64,000 nucleotides of DNA from Ursus arctos (taxonomy: Eukaryota > Chordata > Mammalia > Carnivora > Ursidae). The position numbers and the translations under genes were made by a program. The notes under the pieces were generated by a model. That model was not told the DNA's origin and did not search any database. It saw nothing but the letters and a program-made list of their open reading frames with translations. The stretch is from NCBI RefSeq assembly GCF_023065955.2, contig NW_026623078.1, forward strand, positions 6,148,199 through 6,212,198. The letters are read 5' to 3'. Below are positions 1 to 12,565 of this stretch, piece after piece. Every line of letters begins with the position of its first letter. Positions within the stretch are counted from its first letter, which is position 1.

Positions 1-576
1 CAATGGAGACTAAAAAGACAAAAAAAAAACAACAATGAAAATGAGAGCTGCCTTTTTTGGAAAGATAAACAAAACTGACAAACTTAGCTAGACTCACCAA
101 GAAAGACAGAGGATTCGAATACAATCAGGAAAATAAGATAATGGATTCCTGTCTCATATCAAAGTCAAAAGAACTCTTCAACCTTGGACACAACAACTTC
201 TTGCAAGCCAAGTCTCTAAAGGTAAAGGAAATAAAAGCAAAAATGAACTATTGGCACTTCATCAGGATAAAAAGCTTCTGCTCGGCAAAGCAAACGATCA
301 ACAAAACAAAAAGGCAATCTATGGAATCAAAGAAGATATCTTCAAATGATATTACAGATAAAGGGCTGGTATCCAAGATCTATAAAGAACTCCTCAAACT
401 CGACTCGAAAAAATGGGCAGAAGACACAAAGAGATAGTTCTCCAGAGAAGACATACAAATGGCCAACAGACAGATGAAAAAATGCTCCACATCACTTGCC
501 ATGAGGCAAATACAAATCAAAACGACAATGAGATACCACCTTACACCAGTTAGAATGGTTAAAATTAACAAGGCAG

Positions 577-772
577 GGGGCACCTGGGTGGCACAGTGGT
601 TAAGCGTCTGCCTTCGGCTCAGGGCGTGATCCTGGCATTATGGGATCGAGCCCCACATCAGGCTCCTCCGTTATGAGCCTGCTTCTTCCTCTTCCACTAC
701 CCCTGCTTGTGTTCTCTCTCTCTCTGGCTGTCTCTATCTCTGTGGAATAAATAAATAAAATCTTGAAAAAAA
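577..772 (+). mobile_element. CAN-SINE (tRNA-Lys-derived), 'gggcgtgatc' subtype
   Basis: A tRNA-like head with a Pol III A-box-like stretch (tggcacagtggttaagcg) and a B-box-like stretch (gggatcgagccc) is followed by a TC-rich tract and an AATAAATAAATAAAATCTT tail. It lies inside the L1 fragment and is flanked by an imperfect duplication (aaaattaacaaggcagg before, aaattaacgagacagg after), as expected for L1-driven insertion. Confidence 0.93.
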
Positions 773-1404
773 ATTAACGAGACAGGAAATAAAAAAAAGA
801 GAGGATGTGGAGAAAGGGGAGCCCTCTTACACTACTCGTGAGAATTCAAGCTGGTACAGCCACTTTTGAAAACAATATGGAGGTTCCTCAAGATGTTAAA
901 CACAGAGCTATCCGACGACCCACAATTGCACTACTGGGTATTTACCCCATAGACACAGAGTAATGAAAAGAAGGGGCACCTGTATCCCAATGTTCATAGC
1001 AGCAATGTCCATAATAGCCAAACTGTGGAAGGAGCAAAGATGTCCTTCAGCAGATGAATGGACAAAGAAGATGTGGTTCATCAATACAATGGAATATTAC
1101 TCAGTCATCAGAAAGGATGAATACCCACCATTTGCACCAACATGGATGGACCAGGAGGGGATTATGCTAAGTGAAATTAAGTCAAGCAGAGAAAGACAAT
1201 TATCATATGGTTTCACTCCTATGTGGAATGGAAGGAATAGCATGGAGGACATTAGAAGAAGGAAGGGAAAAGTGAAGGGGGGAATGAGAGGGGGAGATGA
1301 ACCATGAGAGACTACTGACACTGGGAAACAAACTGAAGGTTGCAGAAAGGGAGGGGAAGGGGAATGGGTTATCCTGGTGATGGGTATTAAGGAGGGCACG
1401 TGTT

Positions 1405-1603
1405 GGGGCACCTGGGTGGCACAGCGGTTAAGCGTCTGCCTTCAGCTCAGGGCGTGATCCCGGCGTTATGGGATCGAGCCCCACATCAGGCTCCACCGTT
1501 GTGAACCTGCTTCTTCCTCTCCCACTCCCCCTGGTTGTGTTCCCTCTCTCACTGGCTGTCTCTCTCTCTGTCGAATAAATAAATAAATTATTTAAAAAAA
1601 AAC
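1405..1603 (+). mobile_element. CAN-SINE, 'gggcgtgatc' subtype
   Basis: This is the same SINE subtype as the copy at 577-772, with head 'ggggcacctgggtggcacag', a TC-rich tract and an A-rich tail. The flanks share 'gcacgtgt' on both sides, the likely target duplication in the L1 3' UTR. The minus-strand open frame across it (1428-1613) is a by-product. Confidence 0.93.
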
Positions 1604-1724
1604 TGGACAGCACGTGTCATAAAGAGCACTAGGTGTTATATGCAAACAACGAATCATGGAACACTACATCAAAAACAAATTAAGTACTGTAGGGTGAATA
1701 ACAATTTTAAAAAAAGAGAAAGAT

Positions 1725-3720
1725 ATGAAATCCATACAGGAAAACTGTCACTATTTGCAAATGACATGAAATCCCGAAAGATTCCCCAAAAAAAAAAAAA
1801 AACTGTTAGAATAAACAAATTCAAGAAAGCTGCAGGATATAAAGTCAATATAGAGACCTGTTGTCTTTATTTTTTTTCAAATTTTATTTATTTATTTGAC
1901 AGGAAGAGAAAAAGCACAAGCAGGGGGAGTGTCAGAAAGAGGGAAATGCAGACCCTCGCTAAGCGGGGAGCCCAACACGGGGCTCGATCCCAGAACTCTG
2001 GGATCATGACATGAGCTGAAGGCAGACGCTTCACTTATGGAGCCACCCAGATGACCCAACTTCTTGCATTTCTGTATACTGATGACACACTTTCACAAAG
2101 AGAAATTAAAAAAGCAACGCCCTTTACAATTGCATCAAAAAAATCTAGAAATAAAAGTAACCAAGAATGAGAAAGACATAGTACACTCAACACATGGCAG
2201 AAAAGAAATGAAAAATATGTGTAACGAGGGGGGCAGAATGTATGGGTCAAAGATTTGGAAGGCAACACAAACAAATGGAAGCATACGCCATGATCCTTAA
2301 CTGGAAGACTTAATTATGTGAACATGTCCATCGTACCCAAAGCAATCGACAGATGTGATGAAACGCCTATCTGAATTCCAGTGGCATTATTTGAGGAAAT
2401 AGAAAACAGTCCTCAAACTTGTATGGAATCACAAAAGACCCCAAATACCCAAAGCAACCTGGAGAAAGAGGTGCAGTCAACACACTCCTGGATTTCAAGC
2501 TAGATTACAAAGCTGTTGTCATCAAAACAGGATGGTACTGACATAAACACAGACACCAGGTCAGTGGAACAGAACAGAAACCTAAGAAACTTACCCACAC
2601 ATAGATGATCCTAACTTAGGACACAGCAGCAGAAGATATGCCATGAGGGAAAGACTGTCTCTTCAGTGAGCGGTAACAGGCAAACTGGACACTAAATGCA
2701 GAAGAATATAACTGGGTCACTTTCTTACACCACACACAAAAGTTTTAATGGATGAATGATTTGAACATAAGACCTGAATCCATAAACCTCCAAGAAGACA
2801 CAGGTACTAAGTCTCTTGACATTGGTTTTGGCAAAGAGTCTTCAGATTGGACACCAAATGCAAAGGCAACAAAAGCAAAAATAAACAAGTGGAACAACAT
2901 CAAACTGAAATCTTCCACATGGCAAAAGAAGCCATCAAAAACTTAAAAGGCCACTGACCCAATAAGAAAAAAATATCTGCGAATCATATGTGTGAGAAGA
3001 GGCTAATATCCAAAATACACAAAACACTCATACAAATCAAAACAAACAAAAAAAACTATATAAAAAATGGGGGGAATATGTGAATAGATACTTTCCAAAG
3101 ATGGCACACAGGTGCCAACAGACAGAAAAAGTTGTTCGACATCACTTGTCATCGTCAGGGAAACATTCAAACCCACAATCGGCTATCCCCTCACAACTGT
3201 TGGAACAGCAATTGTCCCAGAGACAGACACCAAGTGGGGTCAAGGGTGTGCAGACGAAGAGACACTGTGCACTGTTGGTGGGAATGGAAATTGCTGCAGC
3301 CACTGTGACAAACGGTATGGAGGTTCCTGAAAAAATAAATACAACTACCTCATGACCCAGTAATGGCTCTACTGAGTATTGATTTGGAGAACACAAAAAT
3401 ACTGCCTCAAAAAGACAGATGCACTCCCACGTTCACTGCAGCATTATTCACAAGAACCAGACATGGAAACACAGACCTTGGGGGTCTTATGCCAAGTAAC
3501 TCAGACACAAAAAGACCAATACCAGATGCTCTCATGTACATTCCACGAGGAATAAACAAATACTGAATGCATGGATACTAAGAGCAGATTGGTAGGTGCC
3601 AGATTCGGGGATTGGGTGGTAGAAACGGATGAAGGTGGTTAAAGTCTCAATGTTTGAATGAGAAAATCCTAAAGTCATGAAATGTTCTGTCCAGCATGGA
3701 GACTAAAACTAACCCTGCAG
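1725..3720 (+). mobile_element. Old L1 fragment, ORF2 reverse-transcriptase region to 3' UTR
   Basis: This is a second, more diverged L1 in sense orientation. It starts at the RT region ('ctatttgcaaatgacatga', the decayed FADD motif). It continues through ORF2 C-terminal phrases ('cttgtatggaatcacaaaag', 'ggcaaactggacac', 'ggtgggaatggaaattgc') to a ragged 3' UTR near 3.6-3.7 kb. A minus-strand SINE sits at 1868-2057. Stops and frameshifts occur throughout. Sequence at 4180-4255 ('gagaattgctgagggagg') resembles an L1M 3' UTR tail and may be a displaced end of the same copy. Confidence 0.8.
1868..2057 (-). mobile_element. CAN-SINE, reverse orientation
   Basis: Read on the minus strand it gives the tRNA-like head, with 'gggatcgagcc'-type B box, and ends in an A-rich tail (poly-T at 1868-1890 on the plus strand). 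It splits an old L1 ORF2 exactly after the RT motif. Confidence 0.9.
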
Positions 3721-5395
3721 CATGGGGTATAGGTTTCCCTGCTCTTTGAAAGTACAGGGCTTCTGAGAAACCTTGCACTGCAGAAATGGTGTCAAGAAGG
3801 AATGACCATTAATTTACACGAACAATTAGACAGTGTGCTCAGACTCCAAAATTCCTTCTCTTTGGCTTTTCTTAGGCCTCAGGACACAAGTTTCTAACGG
3901 AGGCCCAGCATAAATGAAGATAAAGCACAGCAGAGGCTCACAGACACAATTCGAAGTGCTGGTGGCTGGATGCGGAGAGCGGTTCCCAGCGGAAGGAGCT
4001 GGTTGGGGTGCACGCCGCCTCTGTCGTGCTTCTCCCCAAAACAGATGCTGAACGCCATTCTCACTGTTCAACTTTTTTCATAAGAGGGAAATCCTCTTCA
4101 GGTCTCTTCCTCTTACTGAAATTGGGTAATAACCTAGTTCTTTCAAGAAAGCCCAGTGTCTTACTGTGAACGTTTAAAAAGTGGGGGATACTTGTACTTG
4201 AGAATTGCTGAGGGAGGAGATGTGAAAGGTTCTCCCAGACACAAACCTCAGCAGATCCACCGGGAAAGGCACCTTCCTCAGCATGCGGAACACGGACTAC
4301 CTCCTACCCCCTGAAACCCTCTCCTTCCCCTCGATCAGGACAACCCACAGCACCCGGGAGTTACCCCAATTCCTCCATTCTTCTGCTCCTAATAGCTAAC
4401 CCATCAGCAAATCCTGTGAGCTCCATCTTCAAAATGGACTCAGAATAGGTCTAACCACTCCATCCAAGGCCACCCCTCTGGTCCACAGTGCCTGAGTTCC
4501 TGGAAAAGCTTCGTCATTGACCTGCCTTGCCATCTTCAACCCTCTGTCATCTCTTCTTAACACTGTAGCCAGGATGGCCCAGTGAAACAGCATCTCTTGG
4601 GGTTATAGCCCTGGAATGGCTTTCTGTCACCCTCTGTCACCTCTCTGAGCTCATGTCCTAAGCTGTCTCCTGTGGCCACAGGGCCTTCTTGCTGCTCCTG
4701 GACATACCTGGAATTCTCCTGCCCCAGAGCCTTTGCACTTGCTTTCCCTTCTGTTCAGAATGCTCTTGATGTGTTTTCACTCACCTTCGGAGATTTCTGA
4801 ACTGGAGTGACAGGGACAGAAGATGAGGCTGTGTGTGTTGGGTGAGGCTGGTGGCCCAGAAGAAGGTTCTCTGCCAGCTCTCCGCCTGTGCCTCACTTGT
4901 CCTCAGCCAGGAACTTGCACACAGCCCTCACCTGTCACAACTCTCACCCAGGAGACCCACAGCCACCCCTGGAGCCCACACTGAACACACCCTGCTGCAG
5001 AATGCATTCAGCTCTCATCTGGGACCCCTGTCAGCTTTACCCAGACCTGGAACTCCCCCGTCTCCTGCAAAGCTCCCAGATTCCTCCTCTTCTTCCAAAA
5101 GCACACTGGCACAAGGCTTTCATGAGAAAGCTATAACGCTAACTAATGAAAGGTTCACACCTACTTTCCCCTTCTGTTGCCTTTCTCTCCACCTTCGTTC
5201 CTACCTGTGCAAACTGTAACATATCAGTGGAACACGAACATGCTCTGAGATCTGAATCTTTCATTGCAGCTTTCTGAGGACTCCTTATGTGATAAGAAAC
5301 TAGTGTATCCTACAACAGGGTGTTTGACATCTATCCTCTATAGAATAGTACAGCCCAAATCACTACAATTTTACCTCACTCTTCATGAAGCAGAA
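3721..5395. other. No gene seen; decayed repeats and unique DNA
   Basis: I see no coding region here. The longest frame (4833-5219, 128 codons) has low-complexity Pro/Ser/Leu content and no recognisable domain. Around 4,640-4,790 there is a phrase ('gagcctttgcacttgctttc') familiar from ancient interspersed repeats, probably an old L2-like or LTR remnant that I cannot place precisely. Confidence 0.4.
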
Positions 5396-5399
5396 CACT

Positions 5400-6095
5400 T
5401 TTTCCTTTCTTCTTTTACTTAAATTCCAGTTAGTTCACATGCCATGGAATATTCACTTCAGGGGTAGGATTTAGCGATTCCTCACCTGCATACAGTACCC
5501 GGTGCTCATCACAAGCGCCCTCCTTAATACCCCTCACCCATTTAACTCTTCCCCCCAAACCCTTTTCCTGCAGCAACACTCAGTTTGTTCTCCAAGGTTG
5601 AGTCTATTTCCTTGTTTGCCTCTCTCATCACCCCTCAACTCTGTTCATCTATTTTCTTTCTGAAATTCCACAAGCGTGAGAGCATAGGATATTGGTCTTT
5701 CCTCACTGATTTTGCTTAACTTAATACACTCTAGATCCATCCACATCCTTGCAAATGGTAAGATTTCATTCTTTTTGAAGCTGGGTCATATTCCATTATA
5801 TATATGTATCCCACATCTGCTTTATCCATTCATCAGTGCATGGACTTTGGGATTCTCTCCATAGTTTGACTACTGTGGACATTGCTGCTATAAACATCAT
5901 GGTGCATGTTCCCCCTTGGAATCTGCATTTTTGTATCCTTTGGGTAAATACCTAGGAGAGCAATTGCTGAATCATGTGGTTGTTCAATGTTTAACTTTTT
6001 GAGGAACCCCCACACTGTTTCCCAGATTGGCTGCACCATTTTGCATTCCCACCAACAGGATGGGAGGTTCCCCTTTAAGCAGAACATTATCTGCC
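5400..6095 (-). mobile_element. L1 3' end, reverse orientation
   Basis: Read on the minus strand this is the ORF2 C-terminus and 3' UTR. On the plus strand the poly-T-like start (cttttacttaaattccag), 'gtgctcatcacaagcgccct' and 'tgggtaaatacctaggagag' are the complements of standard L1 3' phrases. The minus-strand frame 5833-6087 is the ORF2 tail. The copy is 5'-truncated. Confidence 0.9.
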
Positions 6096-7242
6096 AGCAA
6101 TTTCATAAGAGGAAACAAAACCTCTGTGAGATGCACCCAGGGTCAGGCAAGCAGTTGCAGACTTCACCCCAAGGCTCCTGATGCCAAGCCCCTTGAAGCC
6201 ACCAGCATGCCCCTATGCAAAAGAATTCCCAGACTCTCCTTCTGACTCCACCACCAAAGAAACTACAGAGAGAATATGGCACCTCAAAATATCGAGATAA
6301 TACATTTAGTAAAACTAGAAAGTGAAGCTCAACTTTTAAACAGGAACAGGCTGCTTTGGATAATTTTGAATTTTCCCTCCACCCTAATTTTAACTCTTCT
6401 GATGAATAAACTAATCAATGATGAAACATCACCTTTGTCGAATGACATCATCCAAGTCTGTATCAGATGAAAAAAAGCCACCTAACTCTAGATGCTGGCC
6501 ACTCAACCATATCTTAGGCCCAATTGAATAAACACTGTTAGAGGAAGGAACAAATTAGATGTTACAAACAGGCACAGAGTGAATCTCGCCTTCCCTTTCT
6601 AATAAAAAAGGGTTCCTAGGAAACAGATGGTCAAAATCCATTTGTAAGCAATAAATGGACAGAGAATTTGTGATCCCCTGCAAAGTTCTACCTGCAGGGA
6701 AACTAAGTAATTCTTCCACCAAACCCAGAATGCTGACAGCTACTTCAATTTTACTTTGTGGCTCAACTAGAGAAAAGAGAAAAGCCCAGGAGGTTTTGGG
6801 ATAATGAGAGGTTTTACCTCCAGCCCTGACATAGTTAGGCAATTTTGCCAAACATACCTGTGCTTTCTCTGAACACTGGCGTCCTGTGACAAGCTGCCTC
6901 GCTGACTCCGATGCTGACGTTCAAAACCTCGGGTGTCTTGGAGCCAGAGCAGAGAAGTGCTGTCAGCTGGGGAGAAGAAGGCACCTCTGACCTAAAGCCT
7001 GCACACCTGCTTCTGTTTCTGGGCGAAGGGGCAACACATACTTGTTGTTTAGCAGTAATTATCTTCATTCTCAATAGACCAAACGTTGCCTTTTCTGGAA
7101 AGCAGACTTACTCTTCTAAAGAAACCCGCAATTCATCTATTCCCAATGCAACTAGAGTGGAACATTTATTTCTCACTTTAATAGAAAACACTGTTATTGT
7201 CGACACTGCGTGAATGAACTTTTAAAAACATTTTAGAGCGAA
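6096..7242. other. Unique-looking non-coding DNA
   Basis: There are short open frames on both strands (for example 6555-6851 minus and 6911-7213 plus), but no domain, splice framework or repeat that I recognise. Confidence 0.4.
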
Positions 7243-7256
7243 AGGAAGAGACCTTT

Positions 7257-7452
7257 TTTTAAAAATATATTTTATTTATTTTTCTGACAGAGATAGAGAC
7301 AGCCAGTGAGAGAGTGATCACAAGCAGGGGAGTGGGAGCGGAAGAAGCAGGTTCATAGCAGAGGAGCCTGATGTGTGGCTCGATCCCATAACGCCGGGAT
7401 CATGCCCTGAGCTGAAGGCAGACGCCCAAACGCTGTGCCACCCAGGGGCCCC
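7257..7452 (-). mobile_element. CAN-SINE with exact target duplication
   Basis: Reverse-orientation SINE of the 'gggcatgatcccggcg' type. The 14-bp direct repeat aggaagagaccttt lies immediately before (7243-7256) and after (7453-7466), marking a clean, fairly recent insertion. Confidence 0.95.
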
Positions 7453-7466
7453 AGGAAGAGACCTTT

Positions 7467-9062
7467 ATTCAAACCCAAGTCAGGACAGCTGCCTGGGAGA
7501 CACAATCTTCACCAAGAAGGGAGTCCTCCGGGGAAGGAATATTTGGGGCAGGCTTATATATTTTTTTCTGTTTTGTTTTACGTACAGAGTTACATACCAC
7601 AATGAGGATCTTCTTAGATTCCAGAAAGTGACAGACTCTTTCTTATGTTTTCAGTATGTACATGTCAGTATGACTTTAATCTTATGGGAGCCAAAGAGGT
7701 TCTTTATTTTTTCTTATCTTTATGTTGGAATTTTTTGGTTATTGTTTTCTTCTTCAAGCAGATGTACAACATGTGCTTGGGGCAGAAATAGGGCCCATGC
7801 TTTGACGTTTTGCCCAGTCATTTTGAGCCGTGTAAAATGTTAAAGGATAGCTTCCCTGGGATCCCAGGATCAGGGCCCACAGATGATATAAGATAAACAT
7901 TACTTTTATCATTATAATTACTCCTAAATGGAGGAATTTGAGACAAAAGCAGCTTTCACAAGAGTACCAAGAAATCAAAATGATGCCCACGGAAGGCTGC
8001 CTGCTCCATGGTCAGCGCAGGTAACAGAAGTGTTCACAGTCTCTGTACTCCTGCCCTTCTCCTGCCCAAATCTCTGAAGCACACAGACCACTTAAAATCA
8101 GAATTGTAGAACGGCTAGACACCTTAGAGATGTCTGGCACCATTCCCTTGGGCTGCAGAATAAAACACAGTAGCTCGTTGTCACAAACTAATTTCAACAT
8201 GAAGTGCCCCCTCGATGCACTAAGTTCTTTCTCTGCAAATGTTGACTAATGTAAGTCACAGTCATACCATTGAAACACTAGGATGGCTGGGAAGTCATCG
8301 TTGGTAAGGCAATATTTTAGCCATGCTTATAAGCATTGGCTCACGTTGTAGAAGAGTCTGAGCTGAGTGTTTTTAAATACTATTTCAGACCTGTTTTACA
8401 GCAGCCTCTGAACATACCAGAGCCTGAATCAACTAAAAAAGATAGTCGGTTTCAGTAACTTTAATACCAGAAAAATATTATACTGTCTCTATTCCTAAGG
8501 ATCTTTGAGTATCTTACCCAGAGGTCCTCCACTGAGATAATGATCTTAATGATCACCATGGGCAGATGTGAAAAGGCCTGCTGTATTCGTTCCAGTTGTC
8601 TACATGACAAGAAAATCCTGATACTTGATAGGTTTCCAGATCGAGAAGACCAGAGATAAGAGGGAAATAGTACCCTGTATGGAACAACAAGGGATTTGGA
8701 GTCAATTTGGGGATCCCACTTAGGTTTCTGACACTAAAATCCTCTGTGACTCATATCATCTGAGTCTCTTTCTAAACATCTGAAAATGTGCCTAAAAATA
8801 TCTACATCCTAGTTTGAAGCTTAAGAGGCAGAATGCTACAAAGAGCCAGTATGATGTCTCTCAGGAACAGGTGCTCAGGAAGCCATAATTGCTATTGGGT
8901 CTATTTCTTTTCCAAAAGTAAGAACATATGTTGAATCCATATTTCTCATAGATGACTCACCAGATGATTTTCAAACCTGAAGGAAGGCCAAGAAGTCGCT
9001 CTTGTGTCATATTTCACTCAGAAATCATGTTGTTGGACTGGTGAGGATGATATGATAGCAAT
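7467..9062. other. Mostly unique DNA; possible MIR
   Basis: No gene recognised. Positions ~8,690-8,880 read like a decayed MIR in sense orientation ('gggatttggagtcaatttgg', 'tctgtgactcatatcatctg'), but the match is weak. The frame at 7373-7843 runs out of the SINE and is not a gene. Confidence 0.35.
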
Positions 9063-9245
9063 GTCATCACTAAGAGTGGGGAGCTTCTAATTTCCATACG
9101 GCCATGTTGACCCCCTTAGCTCAGAGCCACCAGAAAGGGCAGCTGGGGAGGGGGCACCGTCATCACTATGAGTGGGGAGCTTCCCATTTCCATATGGCCA
9201 TGTTGACCCCCTTAGCTCAGGGCCACCAGAAAGGACAGCTGAGGG
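9063..9245 (+). repeat. Tandem duplication, 96-bp unit, two copies
   Basis: The unit beginning 'gtcatcactaagagtggg' at 9063 repeats at 9159 ('gtcatcactatgagtggg'). The shared inner phrase is 'gccatgttgacccccttagc'. The copies differ at a few sites only. A poly(A)-signal-like 'aataaag' lies ~100 bp downstream, so the duplication may sit within an unrecognised LTR; this is a guess. Confidence 0.85.
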
Positions 9246-9419
9246 GGACCACAGGCCAAGGCTGCCAGGTGTGGCTGGGGCAGGCAGAACTCTGACTTAA
9301 GGCTCAACTCCTGTCTAGCTTATTATAATGCTCTTCACAAATAAAGTGCCATAGTGTGTGAGCCCTCATGTAGAAAAGTTTCAGAATTTCCATGGAGATT
9401 CCCTCTCTGACCTTTAGGA

Positions 9420-9725
9420 TATGTAGCAAAGTTCCATTTAATTTTTAAACATTGAAGGACTTCCTGTTTTTCTTTTCGCTCTGACTGTGGCTCAATTCCC
9501 CTGTGGTCTAAGAATAGAATCTAGTTAATTTCAGGGTTTAACATTTGTAGACTTGATTCGTGGCCCCACCTATCATCTATTTGGGTAAAGAGTCTATGAC
9601 CACTTGAAAATAATGTATTCTGCACTTATTATGGAATGTTCCCTATATGTCAATTAGGTCACATTTTTACCAATGTTTTGTCTGCTTTTTCTGTCTGATT
9701 TTGAGAAACGTATATTAACATCTTC
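9420..9725 (-). mobile_element. Probable old L1-derived fragment, reverse orientation
   Basis: The plus strand reads 'ccctatatgtcaattaggtc' and 'gtctgctttttctgtctgat', phrases usually seen as the complement of old L1 sequence. It is too short and diverged to name a subfamily. Confidence 0.45.
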
Positions 9726-9734
9726 AAACAATGC

Positions 9735-10290
9735 TGCTCTATTCAACGTGGCATCGGAGAATCTACCAGTGTTAGAAGGCAAGAGAAACAAAAAGTATAA
9801 GAATTGAGGGGATAATTGTGACTATTCACAGATAATACAATTGTGTACATAGAAAATCCAAAACAGTCTATAAATACCCTATTAGAATTCAAAATGCAAT
9901 TTATAAATTTGAGATGGATTGTAGCTTCCCATTGGACAGTTTCTGAAAGAAAACGTAGAACCTGTCAATCTTGGGGTAGGACATAGGGTGCACTAACCAA
10001 TTAAATAATTCAGTGGGACTTCATAAAAATGTGACATTTCTCCTTATCTTATGACCATAAGAAAATGAAAAAGTGAACCGCAGGCTGGGAAGTAAAGATT
10101 TGCAATACACACACTGACAAAGACTTGTCCATAAAGAATTCCTTCTCATCAACCATAAAAAGTCTATTTATAAACAAATACTTCACAAAAGATTGACTGA
10201 TGGCCAATAAGAACAGGAAAGGGTGCTCTACAGTATTATTTTCAGGAACAGCAAGGCCTGTCCTAAAATGAAAACATACACACAAACCAG
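9735..10290 (+). mobile_element. Old L1 ORF2 fragments
   Basis: The stretch 'ctattcacagataatacaat' followed by 'gtacatagaaaatccaaaac' is a mutated L1 RT (FADD) region. Positions 10,010-10,290 ('acttcacaaaagattgactg', 'atggccaataagaac') look like the ORF2 tail, with a deletion between the two parts. Frames are broken. Confidence 0.65.
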
Positions 10291-10895
10291 TATTCCCTAG
10301 ATGGATGACGTCCTTATTTCTGAGGACAGCTTGAAGAACAGACTAGCATCAAAGTAAAGTGATGGAATTCCTGACACTCAGAGGATGGACAATTGACCTC
10401 AAACTACAGTACAATTTCTAGGCATCATTCAGTCCTCTGAAGGCCGACAACTACCACACCCCTTCCTACACCACACAGGTTGCTTCCCAACCCCTACCAT
10501 AAAAGAAGAAGATGAGAAACAGATAGGACTAATAGGAAATACAAAAATCACATGTGGGGATTATCCTGAAACACACTGATCACATAACTAGTGTAAGGAA
10601 GTGTAGGGAACTGACAAGGACAGAGACTCAAGAGGTACTTCTTTGGGAAATGCTGTCTGAAATTGTCACACGTTGGTACCAGCTAATGAGGGCTCTGAGC
10701 ATACCCTAGGGTTTGCTCACAAGGGTCTGCAACACCATCGCTGAGGACTGAAACTCTTCAAGACCTCAAAGCTTGCCTGATTGACTATTGGACTAAGAGA
10801 TTCCCATGTTCTGAAAACACATACCAACTCATTGAAAGGTTCACCTGGGCTCTCTCGGAGGCCCTACAAGAAGCTGCACCATTCACTGAAAATCA

Positions 10896-10898
<3 letters not shown>
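10291..10898. other. No feature recognised
   Basis: Unique-looking DNA without a convincing open frame or repeat. Confidence 0.35.

Positions 10899-10939
<41 letters not shown>
10899..10939. repeat. (AC)n microsatellite
   Basis: About 20 uninterrupted AC dinucleotides, likely length-polymorphic. Confidence 0.98.
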
Positions 10940-10942
<3 letters not shown>

Positions 10943-11500
10943 ACACCTGTCATTTCACCAATTACTTAAACATTCAAGGTTCTTCCTAGCTTTTCTTTTT
11001 CACATTGATATTTATACTCACATGAAATGTCATCATTTCTAATGAACACTGATGTCAAAATAGAGATCCATTGACACAATATTCACAAAATGGAACTTCC
11101 CTGCTGTAATTTTCAATATAGCATTTTTTAAAGTTCATACTTATTTTAGGTTTTTGGTAACTTATGCAGGAGAAGATCAGCATTGAAAAACTCTAAATAC
11201 TGATAATGAGTTTTAAGCCTAGAGAACAAAAATTGTCCAATTTCATAGATAATAAGGAACCAAAGGGAAAGCATGGAAGCTGTAGTCGAATAATTTTACA
11301 CATACGCATCCTCTATTATTCTACTACTGCGGGGCGTGTTTTATTACCACTATGCATGCATCAATTGTCTTCCACGTGCACCTGCACAGGTATAATGAAT
11401 TACTAGAGTAGAATGAAATGTCTGGGAACTACTTGGCGGCATCTATAATGAACAATGAAATTTCGATCTTATATTTGGTGAACTTCCACTTTCTGTCCCT
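10940..11500. other. No feature recognised
   Basis: AT-rich unique-looking sequence; the short frames have no similarity I can identify. Confidence 0.35.
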
Positions 11501-11758
11501 TTAGACAATGGACCCTAAACAGAAGGGGGAATGAACCACGAGAGACTATGGACTCTGGGAAACAAACTGAGGGCTTCAGAGGGGAGAGGGTTGGGGGATT
11601 GGCATGGGCCAGTGATGGGTATTAAGGAAGGTACATATTGCATGGAGCACTGGGTGTTATATGCAAATAATGAATCACGGAACACTACATCAAAAACTAA
11701 GGAAATACTGTATAGTGACTAACATATCATAATAAAAAATTATTAGAAAAAAATTAAA
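11501..11758 (+). mobile_element. L1 3' UTR end, 5'-truncated
   Basis: It reads through the standard 3' terminal block ('gactctgggaaacaaactga', 'gggtgttatatgcaaataat', 'actgtatagtgactaacat') into an A-rich tail. Low divergence suggests a relatively young copy. Confidence 0.92.
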
Positions 11759-11916
11759 GGTAAAAAAAACCAATACAGCTTTTCTGTTTCAAGAACAATC
11801 ACAATTGAAAAAAAAACTAACTTCCAATCCCTAAAGCAAAACACAGACCAAGTTCCATTTCACTCCCCTTTATTCACATTCTCTGTGGGTTCTAAGCTAT
11901 TTCCCTACCTCCTTTC

Positions 11917-12011
11917 CACTGAGCAGGGAGCCCGGGCTCGATCCCAGAACCCTGGGATCATAACCTGAGCCAAAGGCACATGCTTAACTGGCTGAGCCAG
12001 CCAGGAGCCCC
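11917..12011 (-). mobile_element. CAN-SINE, truncated, reverse orientation
   Basis: Only the tRNA-like head and part of the body remain ('gggctcgatcccagaaccct', 'gctgagccagccaggagccc'). Confidence 0.85.
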
Positions 12012-12565
12012 AGCCATGTTTTTCTTAAGCAAAAGAACACTTTCTCACAATGCCTTCACATGACTTCACATGGTACCAGAGACCTGCATTTGCCTCTAGG
12101 AGGTTGGAGATGAAGGCAATTGCAAACTCTCACAGTGGTTTATCAAATACAATGACCTGCCTGGTGACAGTGAAACTCTTATGAGCCCACGAGAGGGTGC
12201 TGTGACACCCAGCTGTGGCTGGGCTGGCACAGAGAACCAAATCCATTTCCCTGCCTGATGTCTGTGAGGAACAGATGCCCCCACTGTGAATGAGACCCTG
12301 CCACTGAGCTGTCCAGAGATGGCCATCCTCACGGAGGATGAGGATAAAGGACAATGCCTGAGGAGACCTCATCTGTCTCTTTTATCTTTTCATATTTTTG
12401 ACAGTGGACAAATCACTGCCTAGGAGTCCCCAACTACCTTAGTCTCATCTGTGAATGGCCAAGAGGTTTTACAAAACACTTAAGATTTTGACCTCACAAA
12501 TGCCCACAATGACTTACCATAGGGATTCAACATTAAGCAAAGATACTGTTCGTTGGAAGAGAGGT
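12012..12565. other. No gene recognised
   Basis: There are overlapping minus-strand frames (12096-12372) of ~80 codons. I looked for an immunoglobulin- or receptor-like fragment and found no defining residues, so I leave it unnamed. Confidence 0.35.

Larger units (their letters stand above)
1..1720 (+). mobile_element. L1 LINE 3' fragment (ORF2 C-terminus and 3' UTR)
   Basis: Carnivore L1 sequence in sense orientation. It matches, phrase by phrase, the ORF2 C-terminal and 3' UTR parts of the longer L1 copies at 31.3-37.0 kb and 54.3-60.4 kb: 'aaaaagcttctgc', 'atacaaatggccaacagaca', 'ggatgtggagaaaggggagc' and 'cactaggtgttatatgcaaa'. The short open frames at 141-437 and 963-1307 are remains of ORF2. 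Two SINEs have been inserted (577-772 and 1405-1603). The 5' part lies outside the window or was never present. The copy is decayed and cannot code for a working protein. Confidence 0.9.

Noticed and set aside
4833..5219. 128-codon open frame
   Set aside because: Low-complexity composition, a competing frame on the same strand, no domain, and likely ancient repeat sequence around it.
12096..12372. Overlapping minus-strand frames resembling a receptor fragment
   Set aside because: I tested for immunoglobulin-type cysteines and a conserved tryptophan in a sensible order and did not find them.
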